Below are positions 54,000 to 64,000 of a DNA stretch of 64,000 nt, one piece after another. The stretch lies in assembly GCF_027943255.1 (NCBI RefSeq), contig NC_072896.1, forward strand, positions 34,374,501 through 34,438,500, read 5' to 3'. A model generated the notes under the pieces. It did not search any database, was not told the DNA's origin, and saw only the letters and a program-made list of their open reading frames with translations. Source of the stretch: Anastrepha obliqua (Eukaryota; Arthropoda; Insecta; Diptera; Tephritidae). Within the stretch, counting starts at the first letter, position 1. Every line of letters begins with the position of its first letter. The position numbers and the translations under genes were made by a program.

Positions 54000-55870
54000 T
54001 CAATGTGGGACTGTAATCCGAACCTCCTACTGTCAAAGTACCGATCCCCCCGGTACTACCGTCAAGTATTTCGACGGGAGGCGGTTTGAGCGTTACACTC
54101 AACGTCAGTTACTGTTCTGATGCAAAATATCACAAGCTGCATCTGCCTATTACCATCACTGTTAAGTCATATCTGAAGAGAACCACCCCTTTCGGATCTA
54201 TACCCCCCTTCCCCCATTTCCCTGTTCGTTACCATAGAAAAATTAGTTTCTAATAGTGGTATCGTCAGTTTACCTGCATTTTCATCTCTGGATAGTTGTG
54301 TTGCTTCACGTTCTTATTTGGCGTTCGCGCATCCTTTTTGCCTGCTCGCTATTTCGGAGTGGCTGCATTATTTCAGCAGCCATGTGTTGGACTTTGTTCC
54401 AATTGTCCTGGCTCTTCAACATCGGTGGCACTAAATTCTCGGGCGTGATGCTGCTGCCAAGGCTGTCTTCCAGTTTAGCCCTTCCTCTTCGGAAGGGGGG
54501 ACACGTGAGAAGTACGTGTTCTGCGTCCTCCTCGACTGCTGATGTGCACTGCTCGCAGTATGGACTTTCTTCGTGTCCAAAGCGGTGAAGGTACGCTTTA
54601 AAGCAGCCATGACCACTTAAGATTTAGCAGAGATAGAAGTATACTTCTCCGTGCTTTCTCTGGAGCCAAGCTTCAACATTGGGGATGTGACGGTGGGTCC
54701 ACCTGCCTTTATTTGCACTGTCCCATTGCGTCTGCCACTGGTCCACGTAGCGGTGGCTTATGTATTTTTTCAGTGCCAGTTGGTCGCATTGGGCTTGGTT
54801 GTTCCTCATACGTCTCATTTCGTTCATTTCCTACGCTATCAAGGCGAGTGGGCATAGAACAGCTATGATGAGCGCCGCATCTTCTGCAAAAGCATCGCGG
54901 CAAACTGTCGCGCCATATAAAAGGATAGACCTCACTACTCCAGCCAGGACCTATCTTGCTTGCTGTCTTGGTCCTTCAATGTTCGCCATTATTCTAGCCA
55001 GGGCTGCCGTCGCAGTCGCAACTTTGTTGCTAGCATATTCCAAGTGGTCTCGGAAGCTAATTCGGTGGTCTACCAAGACGCCTAAGTATTTTACGTATAG
55101 CTTTGACTCAATAATGCTGTCCCCAACTCTAATCTTGACCTTTTCAACTCTCTTTCGGCTGCTAGTGAGTGTGGCTTCTGAGCTAGCGTTAAACCGTTCG
55201 TGCCTAGCCATCTCTGAGCCGCTGCGATAGCTTGTTGCGCGATATTTGCAATTTCCGCGAGCGTTTTCGCGGTTACAACGATTGATATATCGTCCGCGAA
55301 GCCAACGGATGATGCTCTCTTGTGTACTTTTAGCCGCAAAATGCCGTCGTACATAATGTTCCACAGGAGAGGCATTAGTACGGATCCTTGTGGCACGCCA
55401 GCTGTGACCTTGTAGTCAATGATTTCGGCGTCGCTGTCGTAACGTAACACTCTATCAGACAGACAGCTGGATATGATATGCTGTAGATAAGTAGGCACTT
55501 GCATCGCGCGGAGGGGGTGCAGTATGTCTATCCATCTGGCACTGCTTGCCTTCAATTGCCTTTTCCGCAATTACTTTTACGGCCTCTATCGCGTCTGTGG
55601 TAGATCGCTTTCTCCTAAAGCCAAACTGGTAGCTTGACAGCTGTCCAGCCGGGTTTTAATCACAAGCTTAAACAACTTACCAATGGAGTCCAGCATGCAC
55701 AGTGGACGAACAAACACGGGTTTTGCGACACAGCTTTTTTTAAAGCAATGTTTGGAATTCCATCTGATAATAATTTGCTACTTAGTTTGAGCACTTCGTC
55801 TGCATTTACCGCCGGGATGTTGGTGGCTGGTTCGCTACCTAGCGTTCTAACGAAGTCAGGCGTATGAATA
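54000..55870 (-). pseudogene. R1-type LINE ORF2, 3' two-thirds
   Basis: Minus-strand order: NADEVLKLSSKLLSDGIPNI, a deleted middle, QLSSYQFGFRRKRSTTDAIE, VLRYDSDAEIIDYKVTAGVP, QGSVLMPLLWNIMYDG, SVGFADDISIVVTAKTLAEI (catalytic FADD near 55280), RWLGTNGLTLA, SKLYVKYLGVLVDHRISFRD, ATAALARIMANIEGPR, then HGCFKAYLHRFGHEESPYC, EQCTSAVEEDAEHVLLTCPP and a final RMRERQIRT-stop near 54300. R1-type domain order. The ORF is interrupted by frameshifts and a missing finger region. A mariner derivative splits it at 55871. Confidence 0.85.
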
Positions 55871-56621
<751 letters not shown>

Positions 56622-56623
56622 TA

Positions 56624-56880
56624 TAAGTAATGAGACTGAATCTGTAGAATGTGTAACTTTTACTGCTTGTATATTTGCGTTTTATCATCTTAAACACCCA
56701 AGCACTACCCCTTGACTGATCCATAAGAACCTCTCAGTTTTCGAAACAACATCTTGTGTGAGCTCTTTCTGTAAATATTCCTCTCTCTTGCAATGTCACT
56801 CTCTATGCCTCTCAGCTTCAACGAACTCAAATATTTGTTTACTTTCTTAAGACAAATTTCCCTTCGAAAAGCAGATAATA
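56624..56880 (-). pseudogene. Possible upstream continuation of the R1-type LINE
   Basis: On the far side of the mariner derivative the minus strand reads CLKKVNKYLSSLKLRGIESD, IARERNIYRKSSHKMLF and, shifted, GSAWVFKMIKRKY. This weakly resembles the basic linker before the R1 RT (…RSK…W..L.......PWG.AY…). Its placement supports insertion of the mariner into the LINE, but motif support is thin. Confidence 0.35.
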
Positions 56881-58249
56881 GCCTCACGGTACAAGATCCG
56901 ACGATTAAAATGGATGATCTAATACCTTGATGATGGTCTTGGCTAGCAAACTCTGTACGGGTAATTCTAAATGGGACGGTATATTATGTTGCTCTGGTGC
57001 TACATTTAACTTTCCGATGAAACAAAAAAAGAAACTATTCCAATGCAAACTATTCTAAATTCTTACTGAAGTGAGAGGCACTGCTATCGAAAGGGAAGGT
57101 ATGATGTTAAGCAGTTTATGATCGCTGCTTTTTGGATTCTGTGTACTTTTTCTATGGCCGACTGCCAGTCTCGTTGTTTAAAAGCCACAGTTCGTATATG
57201 GAGAATAAATTTCTAGTTACTCGAGCTGCTGTCGTCGAACTGCCTTGCGTACTACTAAAATAATAGCTTTTCTCAGCAATATTTATTAACATTTTGTCTT
57301 CTCCACCACCATCTAACAGTTATTTACATACATACTTATAGATAATTTGGATTTTTCGCTAACTGCTCCATTTCACTTTCTTACTAATATTTATGTGCAT
57401 TGCTACCAGACAGTGCAATATAAATTAAGTTTATTTTTCAAAGAAATGGCGGATAGACCAAGAAATGCCAACAATTTAAATACTTATGGCGGTAAAGTGG
57501 TGTGGCCTCTAATATAAAAGAGAGCAAAATAATTATTTTTATTCAGCTACCTACCAAAACGCTTTGCAGTGCGCGTTCAAAATTTTATATTCCGCTGCAT
57601 TTTATTAACCCACATTCTTGTTAGACCAAGTATTATTTCAGGTGCATATACACATATTTATAATGCAAGTAATACTTTCTGGCATATAAACACAAATGCA
57701 TATACACTGGTTACACATGCACACATACACATACGGAAATAGTAAAAGTATATGGCTGCGATGGAATTTATTTGGGCACTTCACTCTACAAGTGCATGGC
57801 GCTGGGACACGAAATTTCCCACATAAGCTAGCGCTGTAAGAAAATGTCATGTGTGTGCATGTATGAGTTTTTTTCCGTGTGAGTGTGTTTTCGCATGCAT
57901 GTCATGCATTATGCAACAACAGACTGGGTGACAGGCACACCACTTGCCAGTCAGCTGGCGCTTCATATGCATTTTACAGCCAGTCATTCAACCAAGTAGC
58001 CAGTAAGCCAACTACTTACATTGAATATATATGCATGTATGCATGTGCTTTTTTTAAAAATAAGTACCTACATATGTGCATTGGTGAATCTACACAAATT
58101 TCTCAGTTTCGACAATGTAACACCTACTGAAAATTTGGTCGAGAAAACAGATGCACAGCGAATTGGCAACATCGCCATTTTCAGAGGTATCAGCAAAAAT
58201 AATGGAATGCAATTTATAGGAATAAAAATACATAAGTGTAAAAGAAAAA
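56881..58249. other. No gene recognised
   Basis: AT-rich with CA/TG-type repeats near 57700 and 57860. Short frames without domains. Confidence 0.45.
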
Positions 58250-58660
58250 ACTATGGCTGAGATTTTGGAAAGGTCTCCACTGGCTGTACTCAGTCGTTGG
58301 GTTGGGTCAGACTCAACTCTGAGACTTCCCATATTAAATATCCACGTTTTCCCGCTTTCATCGGAAGTTAGGTGTCTTGGCATTATACTTAACTCTTCGG
58401 ATGGACTATAATAGCACTAAACTGGAGAGGGTGCAAAGGACTGTAATCAGGCTGATTTAAGTTGGCCTCTGGAGGCAATCTTTCGAGGGGGTGGTCGCAT
58501 TTTTAGGCAGTTGACACTGCATTTCTCCTTAACTTCGTACAAATCTCTCTATTCGCAAACTGGGGCTTGGGGGTCGTGGTAGGGTAATTTTTCTAACTAG
58601 GCAGGATTGAAACGACGGGAAAACCTGTACCGATGCTGGTATTTCTGTTAAGATATTGAA
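58250..58660 (+). pseudogene. I/LOA-type LINE RT C-terminal fragment
   Basis: MAEILERSPLAVLSRWV, then HVFPLSSEVRCLGIILNSSD, LERVQRTVIRLI, LSIRKLGLGGRGRVIFLTRQ. It corresponds to 47560-48240 of the LINE at 46616, with about 110 bp deleted at the RLI junction. No YADD block remains. Confidence 0.75.
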
Positions 58661-59039
58661 ATGGCTTGTTGTTAAAAAAAAACATAGTTGGCTATACATT
58701 TTGAGTGAAAACAAAAAAAAAAAAAAGAAAAAACACTTAGACTGTTTTATTATACTGCCCATGGTGCGCCCAACAGCTCACCGTTAACCGACTCTCAGTG
58801 AATTTTAAGGTATCAGCTGATTTACTGACGTCACTTGGAATGTATCGGCGGTTTGTTTACGACAACACTGAGATTTTGTTTGTGATATTCATTGTCAACT
58901 GAACAGCAATAGAGTGATCGAATGCAAAAATACGTTTAAAATGAGCGAGCAAAGTTCTGCTGCCGACCACCCGGTGAAATGGCAGCCGGAGTAACTCTGA
59001 CAATTTTGCTTCGGGGCGTCAAACCTTGTAATCCATTAC
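58661..59039. other. No gene recognised
   Basis: A T/A tract at 58710-58735. A short frame from the ATG at 58940 (MSEQSSAADHPVKWQPE) ends in a stop; no further support. Confidence 0.4.
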
Positions 59040-59530
59040 CAAGGGATTTGCAACTAGGAATAACAGCAGTAAATACCACTATCAGAATAAAAGGGTGTAG
59101 TTTCTGGAATGCTTAGATGTTTGGTCATTGTACAATTATTGATAGCCGAAAGCTAAACGGCAATCCATCAAACTACATTAACGCTCCCCTAGACTTCAGA
59201 CAAGAGTTTAAAGTCATGTTCCCCCCGCGAAAAGAATGGTGAATTTAGTGTTCAAGAAAGATACCAACCACTTCACTTTACACCGATGGATCCAAGATGG
59301 ATTACGGCGTAGGCGTGGATGTGTATTTGAAAGACCTCGAAACCTTTTGCCTTTCGCCTCGGAATAGTACTCGTATCTTTCAACCAGAGGTTCTGGGGAT
59401 AAGAGAAGCTTGGAGGATAAACAGAAATCATCCACAACAACTATCAGAAGGCCGTATGTTTTCATATAGTCCTTTTCATCAACAATCAATTCAAAAATTC
59501 AGACAATGCACAGACGAATTAAAGGATAGA
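59040..59530 (+). pseudogene. I/LOA-type LINE RNase H fragment
   Basis: MFGHCTIIDSRKLNGNPSNY, DFRQEFKVMFPPRKEW, then after a shift LYTDGSKMDYGVGVDVYLKD (RNase H first Asp), STRIFQPEVLGIREAWRI and FHQQSIQKFRQCTDELKD. A separate copy from 58250-58660, because both carry the F..R..W block. Confidence 0.7.
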
Positions 59531-59576
59531 TTTAGTAGCTGCAATCTAAGTCTGGAGTTCTTTTCCTTGGGGGGGA

Positions 59577-59814
59577 TTTTTAAGTGGCGGGTCCCAAACC
59601 CAGCGCACAACCAGCTATCCTGGAATACTTCGCATTCTCACGTTAGCTCACTCCCGAACGGGTGTTCGGAAGCTACCCAGAGGATACGTGGGCTAATCCC
59701 AGACGTTGTGAGCTGCTTGAACCATATGTAGAAGAATCGTCCTGGCCACTCCCAAGTGAATGGCGATCAGTAACTTTCCCCACTTGCGTGGACTTCTATA
59801 CATGGAACCATCCT
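59577..59814 (+). repeat. Head module, copy C (238 bp)
   Basis: Starts TTTTTAAGTGGCGGGTCCCA and ends GACTTCTATACATGGAACCA-TCCT. Boundaries are identical to copies A and B. The following base begins RTE-like sequence at the DDIDIAQRI position. Confidence 0.8.
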
Positions 59815-60081
59815 TACGACGACATAGACATAGCGCAGCGAATAAAGTTCCAGCGGCTTCGTTGGCTGGGTCATGTCGTCCGAATGGATACAAACTCTCC
59901 GGCTTCGAAAGTATTCGATGCGGTACCAGCTGGTGGTAGCAGAGGAAAAGGAAGGCCTCCTCTGCGTTGGAAAGATCAGGTGGAGAAGGACTTGGCTTCA
60001 CTTGGTGTGGCCAATTGGCGCCGGTTAGCACGAGAAAGAAACGACTTGCGCGCTTTGTTAAGCTCGGCCAAAATCGCGTAA
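59815..60081 (+). pseudogene. RTE-like LINE 3' coding end, open frame
   Basis: YDDIDIAQRIKFQRLRWLGH, VVRMDTNSPASKVFDAVPAG, GSRGKGRPPLRWKDQVEKDL and VANWRRLARERNDLRALL, then a stop after SSAKIA. This is the undisrupted C-terminal end of the RTE-like ORF and the best preserved of the four RTE-like pieces. Confidence 0.88.
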
Positions 60082-61194
60082 GCGGTTATCGCGCCAATTA
60101 AGAAGAAGCATCTAAGTCTGGATGCTCTACAACATAGAATGCTGGGGGAATTCTCACTGAATAACTTGGCATAAATTGCAGGAAAGAAAATTGACGACAT
60201 AGGCAAATTTATAGTCAATTCAAGATGGTTTGACTAAACAACGGCAGTGGTTTTACTAGTGGTGTACCGAAATGGCACCATTTATGAGAATTGAGTCTGA
60301 AGTGTGTCACTCAGACACCACCTCTACAAACCAACTACCTCTACCAAGCATGCATACTTAAACCTTTATTATTTCGAATCCGCCTGTTGCATCCCAAATT
60401 GAGACTCCTGACTTTGAATGCCTGTTTGTAGCATGCGCTTATATTCCGCTAAGGCGATTGAACCGATTCAACTGCAAAGCTTCTAAAATAGCGACACAAT
60501 CAAGCATACAAAGAAGGCGAAAAAAATGTAAAAAAAGTCTTACATTTTATACCACATATTCACATTTTATTTTACGACACAAACATACAAAAGGTAAAGC
60601 TGCACTCCTTGCATGCGCTTTAGCCTTTTGATTCTTAGATTTGTTACTACATCTTATGAAACTAATAATACAACAACTATAAAAATATTTCATTATCATT
60701 ATTGCTTATTATCCGTGTCATTATCCTGTGAGTAGCTACACTCAGTCACCTTTTTAGTGCGCTTCTGGTCGTTAGTTCGCTGCTCGTATTATTGCATTAT
60801 AATCGTATTACGTAGTATTAGGGATGTCAGTACCGGGATAGTGGTATCTTTGAAATCCCGAATGATACGGGATTAATTGCCAACAGTCTCGGGATTTACT
60901 ATTTCTTACGAGCACATGAAATGAAGACAAAGAAAAATCCCTTTTCATAGGAAAAAAACAGCATTAAAAAGCAATTTGCACTCTTAATAGTTTTATTGTA
61001 GAAATCAGCTGGGCTTGCTGTGTTCAGTGTTCAACTCTGCGAATATGCATTCCGGTTGGTGCCTCGCCCCAGGCTGTCGAAAAATAAGTACCCATTGAAC
61101 TTAATCGTCTAGCTGCCAAACCCGAAAATTTACAGAGAAAGCGCTCTCTCTCTCTGAAAGGTACTCCCAGCTTATACAATGGTGGTTAAGTGGT
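60082..61194. other. No gene recognised
   Basis: A stretch starting GGGATGTCAGTACCGGGATA near 60830, with several CCCG/CGGG words, hints at a hAT-type end but has no partner. A CT run lies at about 61141-61160. Confidence 0.4.
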
Positions 61195-61545
61195 AAACCT
61201 AACTTTTCCGCTTATGTGCCGATCATCCAATCAACGAAATTGATGACGTGGAGTCCCCAGGTCTTTATGAATCCTACTTCTATTGTACTAAAGCCATAGG
61301 GTTTTCGAAATAGCACACGAAGAAATGGAGTTCCATCTTTTCTGCGCTTTCCTGAGAAATAAGTTGTGATATTTTCTTTTAAGAACAGTCAGTTGGATGC
61401 CAATGACCGGGTAGGAGGTCTTTGAGACCAATTCAGTCCTCTTCCTGGCAAGCTCATCAGCAATTTCAGTTCTCTCAATCTTTCTATAACCTGGAGCCGA
61501 GATCAAGGAAATGTGTTTTGCTTGAAAAGAAACATTTATCAAAAT
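61195..61545 (-). pseudogene. LINE RNase H C-terminal fragment
   Basis: The minus strand reads ISLISAPGYRKIERTEIADE (decayed WAPGH.KIEGNEIADE), LARKRTELVSKTSYPVIGIQ, LFLRKAQKRWNSISSCAISK and TLWL-stop. It belongs to an I/LOA-type ORF2; the Cys-rich tail is missing. Confidence 0.75.
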
Positions 61546-62419
61546 ATTATTCCATCTAACTGTGTTTTTTATTCATAATTTTAGCAACTGTGATATTGTG
61601 CTTGATTTATTGTTACACTTGAATAGAGGCACTAACCAAATAAGAAAAAATAATAATAAATGACGGAAATTTGGTTTTTCTATATATTTTATTTAAAGCT
61701 GAATAGTTTTAGCTGCCACCTTGTTTGTAAACTACTCCGTAAATATGTTGATGGATGGATTTGTGCAAATTCTCCCGGTAGAGCATGCAAATTTCGAAAT
61801 GAAACATTTTCGTCTTCAAATGGTTGCCCATCACTCATAAAACTTATGAGTGAGTGAGTAGGTCACAGGCCACCGTATGCTAAAGTTCCAACATTTTGAC
61901 TACACTTGAAGTGTGTACAGGTGTACCTGTTGAAAGATCCAATTAAAGCCCTCGCCCCATTTGAAAATGTGTTTTTTTGGTGTTGCTTTAAAATCTTGTA
62001 AAACGGAAACGAAAAAAATATTTTTTATTTTAGTTTTGAATATTATATTTCTTTATCTGTTAAAAAATAAAAAAAATTGTTTGGTAATAAAAGGTTCGCT
62101 CACAAAGTTGGCAGCCTTAAAAAAATGGACACATAAAATTTAAATGGCGTAAAATTCATGTCGTTATCGTGTAAACTACGATCATTTGGAATAAAATTTT
62201 TTTAAGAATTTTTTTCGGGCCTTTAAAGTCAAAAAAAAGTGTCGAAAAACGGTTTTTTATCTTTGCACGTCCACCATTTTGTAATTTTTTTTTCTTAAAT
62301 CATAGTTCACCTGATAACGAAATTCATACTGAAAATAATTTTTGTCTTTTTGATTTCAGACACCGGTGAGTCTGTGTCGCCAGCGACTCCATTTGAAATG
62401 AATCGAGGGCCTTAATACG
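61546..62419. other. No gene recognised
   Basis: AT-rich. Decayed sequence next to the Tc3-like remnant may be its 3' part, but no motif was clear. Poly-A/T runs. Confidence 0.4.
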
Positions 62420-63060
62420 CACAAATATTTCACTAATTTCAGGAAAAGATGATTTAAGCAGAGCTTTATAGCTGTTTTCCGTCATTTTTTAGGCTACAAT
62501 TTTCAATTGGAACGTGCCATAGTACGCTACTGCTCCGCATACCATAACACCTCCTTCACGGCTGTGATGTCGTCTCAAGTCCATTTTCTCCTTTCTTAAG
62601 TCATGGAAATAGTAATTACATGCATCAGGCGCATCCAGATTAAACTTTTTTTCGTCGCTAAAAACTATTTTTTCCACTCATCATTATTTGTAACTTGCGA
62701 AATTTATTCAAAGGTTTTTTTTGTAATTTTTTATGCCGCATACAGATATGTGGCGCTTTTAGAATAGCCTTCCGAACGTTGGACTTGCTGGCTGCAACAT
62801 TCGCCATTTTTTTAGTTTTTGCTGTTGGAAGGGCTGAATTTGATGCAGCTCTTAAGGAGTTTGCGATTTCCCTTCTGTCTCAAACACATCGCAGATCTGC
62901 CTTTGTAGGTCCCACCATAGGAAGCTCCTTTTTTCACGAAAAGATCCAAACTTTTCGACTTCGACCATTTGTTTTGGAAACTTGGCGATTTGAAATTACA
63001 TTTTTTTTTATTTTTTCTTTTAAGCTCTGACTTTGTCATTCAAAGTTCAAACCGAATTGC
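62420..63060 (-). pseudogene. Tc3/Tc1-like transposase remnant
   Basis: The minus strand gives EIANSLRAASNSALPTAKTK, NVAASKSNVRKAILKAPHIC (second helix-turn-helix), RHKKLQKKPLNKFRKLQ, then EKIVFSDEKKFNLDAPDACN (first catalytic Asp), YYFHDLRKEKMDLRRHHSRE and GGVMVCGAVAYYGTFQLKIV. The pattern WSDEKKFNLDGPDG..YYWHDLRKE is typical of Tc3-like transposases. The later acidic blocks were not found. Stops and shifts are present. Confidence 0.8.
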
Positions 63061-63224
63061 ATGGGCCACACACAAGGGATTCTGAGGAATTCTACTCCGT
63101 TTTAAGTTTTGTTTTTCCTTCTGTGTTTGGCTTTCGGCATACATTAAGTTACTTACAACTTAACTGTAACTTACAAGTTACAACTTAAATAAAAAAAAAG
63201 AAACGAATACTTGAAACCCATTTA

Positions 63225-64000
63225 AAGGGTGGTTAAATTTTAAGGGCCGATATTAAATGTAAACCACACCTAAGCGTCAAGCTTTTTTCTGCATTTCATT
63301 TCACATTTTTCAATTTCAGACTAACTCGATTTGAACCCTGGAAAGATACATAATCGAGCAACGCTTTTAAGTTATTCAGGCTTGTTACGAAAACGGGCGT
63401 ACAAATCAAAATGCACTTCGTGAAGAAAACCACCTTCAGTGATGAGGCACATTTTCACCTCAGTGGATTCGTCAATAAGCAAAATTGCCGCATTTGGGCG
63501 AATGATAATCCAAGAGTGATTGCCGAAAAACCAATGCACCCACAAAGAGTGACTGTTTGCTGCGGTTTATCTGCCGGCGGCATCATTGGGCCGTATTTCT
63601 TCCAAAATGAGGCCGGTCAGGCAGTTACTGTGAATACAGAGTGTTCGCTATGGTGATTTGATAACGAACATTTTATGGCCCGAATTGGAAAATATGGATG
63701 TGAACGATGTGTGCGATGTCAATTGGCCGCGAAGATCATGTGATTTGACACCGTTGGACTTCTTTCTTTGGGGTTATTTGAAAGAAAAGGTGTAGGTCGA
63801 TAAGCCAGTAATAATTCAAGAGCTAAGGGATGAGATAATTCGGCACATTAATGGCATAGAACCTCAATTATGCCTCAGCGTCATCGAAAATTTGGACCAT
63901 CGGACGGAGGTGTGCCGCCGAGGACGCGGCGGCCATTTGGACGATATTTTTTTCCATGTGGTATGGCGCAATTATACCAATATTATCATAATAAAAGAAA
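63225..64000 (+). mobile_element. DDE transposon, internally deleted, cut by window edge
   Basis: The left end AAGGGTGGTTAAATTTTAAG is preceded by TA (63223-63224). The 5' flank ACCACACCTAAGCGTCAAGC and the coding start near 63340 are worn (CTGG for ATGG). The gene then jumps into FSDEAHFHLSGFVNKQNCRI (first Asp), HPQRVTVCCGLSAGGIIGPY, then from ENMDVNDV to CDVNWPRRSCDLTPLDFFLW: the second catalytic Asp block is deleted. The end EVCRRGRGGHLDDIFFHV and 3' flank are present; the right inverted repeat lies beyond 64000. Confidence 0.9.

Noticed and set aside
60830..60960. GGGATGTCAGTACCGGGATA stretch, possible hAT end
   Set aside because: No matching inverted end, 8-bp duplication or transposase nearby.

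Overview
The window looks like non-coding, transposon-rich DNA of a dipteran insect. It is AT-rich, full of short CA/TG and poly-A/T runs, has almost no long open frames, and carries many decayed insect-type elements: mariner/Tc1-type DDE transposons, non-LTR retrotransposons with RNase H tails, a Helitron piece and tRNA-derived SINE copies. The SINE and DDE families resemble ones I associate with tephritid fruit flies, so Tephritidae is my best guess, but that is recollection and inference. I see no rRNA, tRNA, CRISPR or bacterial-style operons.

Host coding content is minimal. The only convincing host exon is on the minus strand at 13348-13714: a Gly/His/Ser-rich first coding exon with a signal-peptide-like start, ending at a good GTAAGT donor. 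I do not recognise the gene. The only intact long frame is a transposase of 351 codons at 18002-19057 (minus), inside a complete element at 17858-19171 with terminal inverted repeats and TA duplications. A decayed second copy lies at 34098-35401.

Layout. 0-7 kb: DDE transposase remnants, an AT-rich higher-order tandem repeat (about 1288-3230), a SINE and a 236-bp AACAT array. 8.9-11.8 kb: a Jockey-type LINE (minus) split by a MITE, with a sister MITE at its other end. 13.3-13.7 kb: host exon. 14.9-23 kb: DDE element, RTE-like LINE with a 238-bp head module, Helitron piece, the intact transposon, a small new-looking MITE, Tc1-like fragments and LINE RNase H domains. 24.7-31.8 kb: a SINE split by a DDE element, transposase pieces and LINE tails. 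31.8-38.5 kb: a degenerate GTAATG repeat split by a mariner, the second copy of the intact-type transposon, and two more mariners. 39.9-49.9 kb: LINE ORF1/RT/RNase H remnants, a DDE remnant and a SINE. 51-60 kb: DDE remnant, LINE tail, two more head-module/RTE chimeras, and an R1-like LINE split by a mariner derivative. 61-64 kb: LINE tail, Tc3-like remnant, and a DDE element running off the window.

The parts do not form a pathway. They record repeated insertion, nesting and internal deletion. The best leads are the fixed 238-bp module joined to three different points of one LINE, the intact transposon, two MITEs sharing one deletion junction, the 19.6-kb MITE and the unidentified exon. I found no convincing new multi-gene system.
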